6,486 nt of DNA, from contig JAFALP010000214.1 of assembly GCA_019234175.1 (NCBI GenBank), forward strand, positions 1 through 6,486. The letters run 5' to 3'. This document shows positions 5,520 to 6,486 of this stretch, piece by piece (positions within the stretch are counted from its first letter, which is position 1; each line of letters opens with the position of its first letter). The DNA is from Actinomycetota bacterium (GTDB taxonomy: Bacteria; Actinomycetota; Thermoleophilia; Gaiellales; Gaiellaceae). The position numbers and the translations under genes are program-made. The notes under the pieces are model-generated. The model made no database searches, was not told where the DNA came from, and saw only the letters and a list, made by a program, of their open reading frames with translations.

Positions 5520-6486
5520 CTACGCGAGGACGGAGACGAGCGCCTCGTCCCAAGCCTCGAGCGCCTCGTCGAGCTCCGCATCGCCGATGACGAGCGGGCA
5601 GAGCACGCGCAGGCAGTTGGAGTGGATTCCCGCCTTCAGGAGCAGCAGCCCCCGTTCGGCAGCCGCGCGGGCCACGTCCGAGGCGAGCCGGGGCGCGGGC
5701 TTCTTCGTGACCGGGTCCTCCACGAGCTCGATCGCGAGCATGGCGCCGAGACCGCGGACGTCGCCGATCTGGTGATGCCGTCGCTGCCACTCGAGCATCC
5801 TTCCCCGGATCGCGTCGCCGATACGTCCCGCGCGGTCGACGAGCCCTTCGTCCTCGAAGACGTCCAGGACGGCGGATGCGGCCGCGAGCGCGACGGGGTT
5901 GCCGACATACGTCCCGCCGATGCCGCCCTCGCCCGGCGCGTCCATCAGCTCCGCCTTGCCGAGGACGCCCGAGAGCGGGAGCCCCGCGGCGATCGACTTG
6001 GCGACGACGAGCAGGTCCGGCTCGACGCCGCTGTGCTCGATCGCGAACATGCGGCCGGTCCGGCCGAACCCGGTCTGCACCTCGTCCACCACGAGCACGA
6101 TGCCGTGGCGGTCGCAGATCTTGCGCAGCCCCTGCAGGAACTCCGGCGGGGCGACGACGAAGCCGCCCTCGCCCTGCACCGGCTCGACCACGATGGCGGC
6201 GACCGTCTCCGCGGCAACCTGCGTCGCGAACGCCTCCTCGAGCGCGGCGAGCGCCGCGGCGGTGTCGACGCCGCGGTACTCGTACGGGAACGGGACGCGG
6301 TAGACCTCGGGCGCGAACGGCCCCAGGCCGGCCTTGTACGGATGCGTCTTCGAGGTGAGCGTCAGCGACATGAGCGTGCGCCCGTGGAAGGCGCCCTCGA
6401 ACGCGATGACCGCGGGCCTCCGCGTTGCGGCGCGCGCGATCTTGACCGCGTTCTCGACCGCCTCCGTGCCCGCGTTGAAGAACGCA
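5520..6486 (-). CDS. gabT: Class III aminotransferase, 4-aminobutyrate aminotransferase-like (5' truncated by window edge)
   Basis: C-terminal 321 residues of a PLP-dependent class III (acetylornithine/GABA family) aminotransferase. GabT moves the amino group of 4-aminobutyrate to 2-oxoglutarate, giving succinate semialdehyde and glutamate. Seen in order: FFNAGTEAVENAVKIAR at the window edge (phosphate-binding region), FEGAFHGRT, VEPVQGEGGF, the cofactor aspartate in VVDEVQTGFGRTG, the Schiff-base lysine in VAKSIAAGLPLSGV (codon 5999-5997), and GGTYVGNPVA. The wording PLSGVLGKAELMDAPGEGG closely matches bacterial GabT rather than ArgD. A related omega-transaminase (for example 5-aminovalerate or beta-alanine) cannot be excluded. 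The ATG at 6371 is internal: the frame continues to the edge with conserved family sequence, so about 100 N-terminal residues lie outside. The kinase gene follows on the same strand after 45 bases, so co-transcription is possible, but no functional link is evident. Confidence 0.92.
   Translation of the reverse strand, partial: AFFNAGTEAVENAVKIARAATRRPAVIAFEGAFHGRTLMSLTLTSKTHPYKAGLGPFAPEVYRVPFPYEYRGVDTAAALAALEEAFATQVAAETVAAIVVEPVQGEGGFVVAPPEFLQGLRKICDRHGIVLVVDEVQTGFGRTGRMFAIEHSGVEPDLLVVAKSIAAGLPLSGVLGKAELMDAPGEGGIGGTYVGNPVALAAASAVLDVFEDEGLVDRAGRIGDAIRGRMLEWQRRHHQIGDVRGLGAMLAIELVEDPVTKKPAPRLASDVARAAAERGLLLLKAGIHSNCLRVLCPLVIGDAELDEALEAWDEALVSVLA

Noticed and set aside
5508..5520. Small palindrome GCCGC-TCT-GCGGC at the aminotransferase stop
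   Set aside because: Only a 5-bp stem with a 3-base loop and no T-run. This is expected by chance in DNA this GC-rich, so it is not called a terminator.

Overview
The window is very GC-rich with strongly GC-biased third codon positions. It carries a classic actinobacterial combination: a class B penicillin-binding protein followed by a PASTA-domain Ser/Thr kinase. Together with near-absent Shine-Dalgarno sequences, this suggests an Actinomycetota genome. A deep-branching class such as Thermoleophilia is my best guess, but that is inference from style and gene order, not from a marker gene. The DNA is densely coding: about 99% of it lies in five genes, and no gene-free stretch exceeds about 50 bases. 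I see no mobile element, tRNA, rRNA or CRISPR array.

Left half, plus strand (1-4005): the 3' part of a PbpA/FtsI-type transpeptidase, then a 652-residue PknB-like receptor kinase with four extracytoplasmic PASTA repeats, then a D-alanine--D-alanine ligase. The kinase and ligase overlap by four bases (TTGA), so they are almost certainly translated from one message. The three genes form one cell-wall unit. The ligase makes the D-Ala-D-Ala end of the peptidoglycan precursor, the PBP cross-links through that dipeptide, and PASTA kinases of this type bind muropeptides or lipid II and phosphorylate wall-synthesis and division proteins.

Right half, minus strand (4002-6486): a second transmembrane Ser/Thr kinase of about 490 residues. 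Its outside part is not PASTA but a discoidin/galactose-binding-like domain. Upstream of it on the same strand is the 3' part of a class III aminotransferase closely resembling 4-aminobutyrate transaminase (GabT). This kinase converges on the ligase gene, and the two stop codons interlock in a single CTAG tetranucleotide.

Nothing here is a wholly unknown system. The points most worth a second look are the two receptor kinases with different sensor domains flanking ddl, the interlocked convergent stops with a stem-loop just beyond each stop inside the opposing gene, the Cys/poly-Thr tail of the PASTA kinase, and the lack of Shine-Dalgarno sequences at all visible starts.
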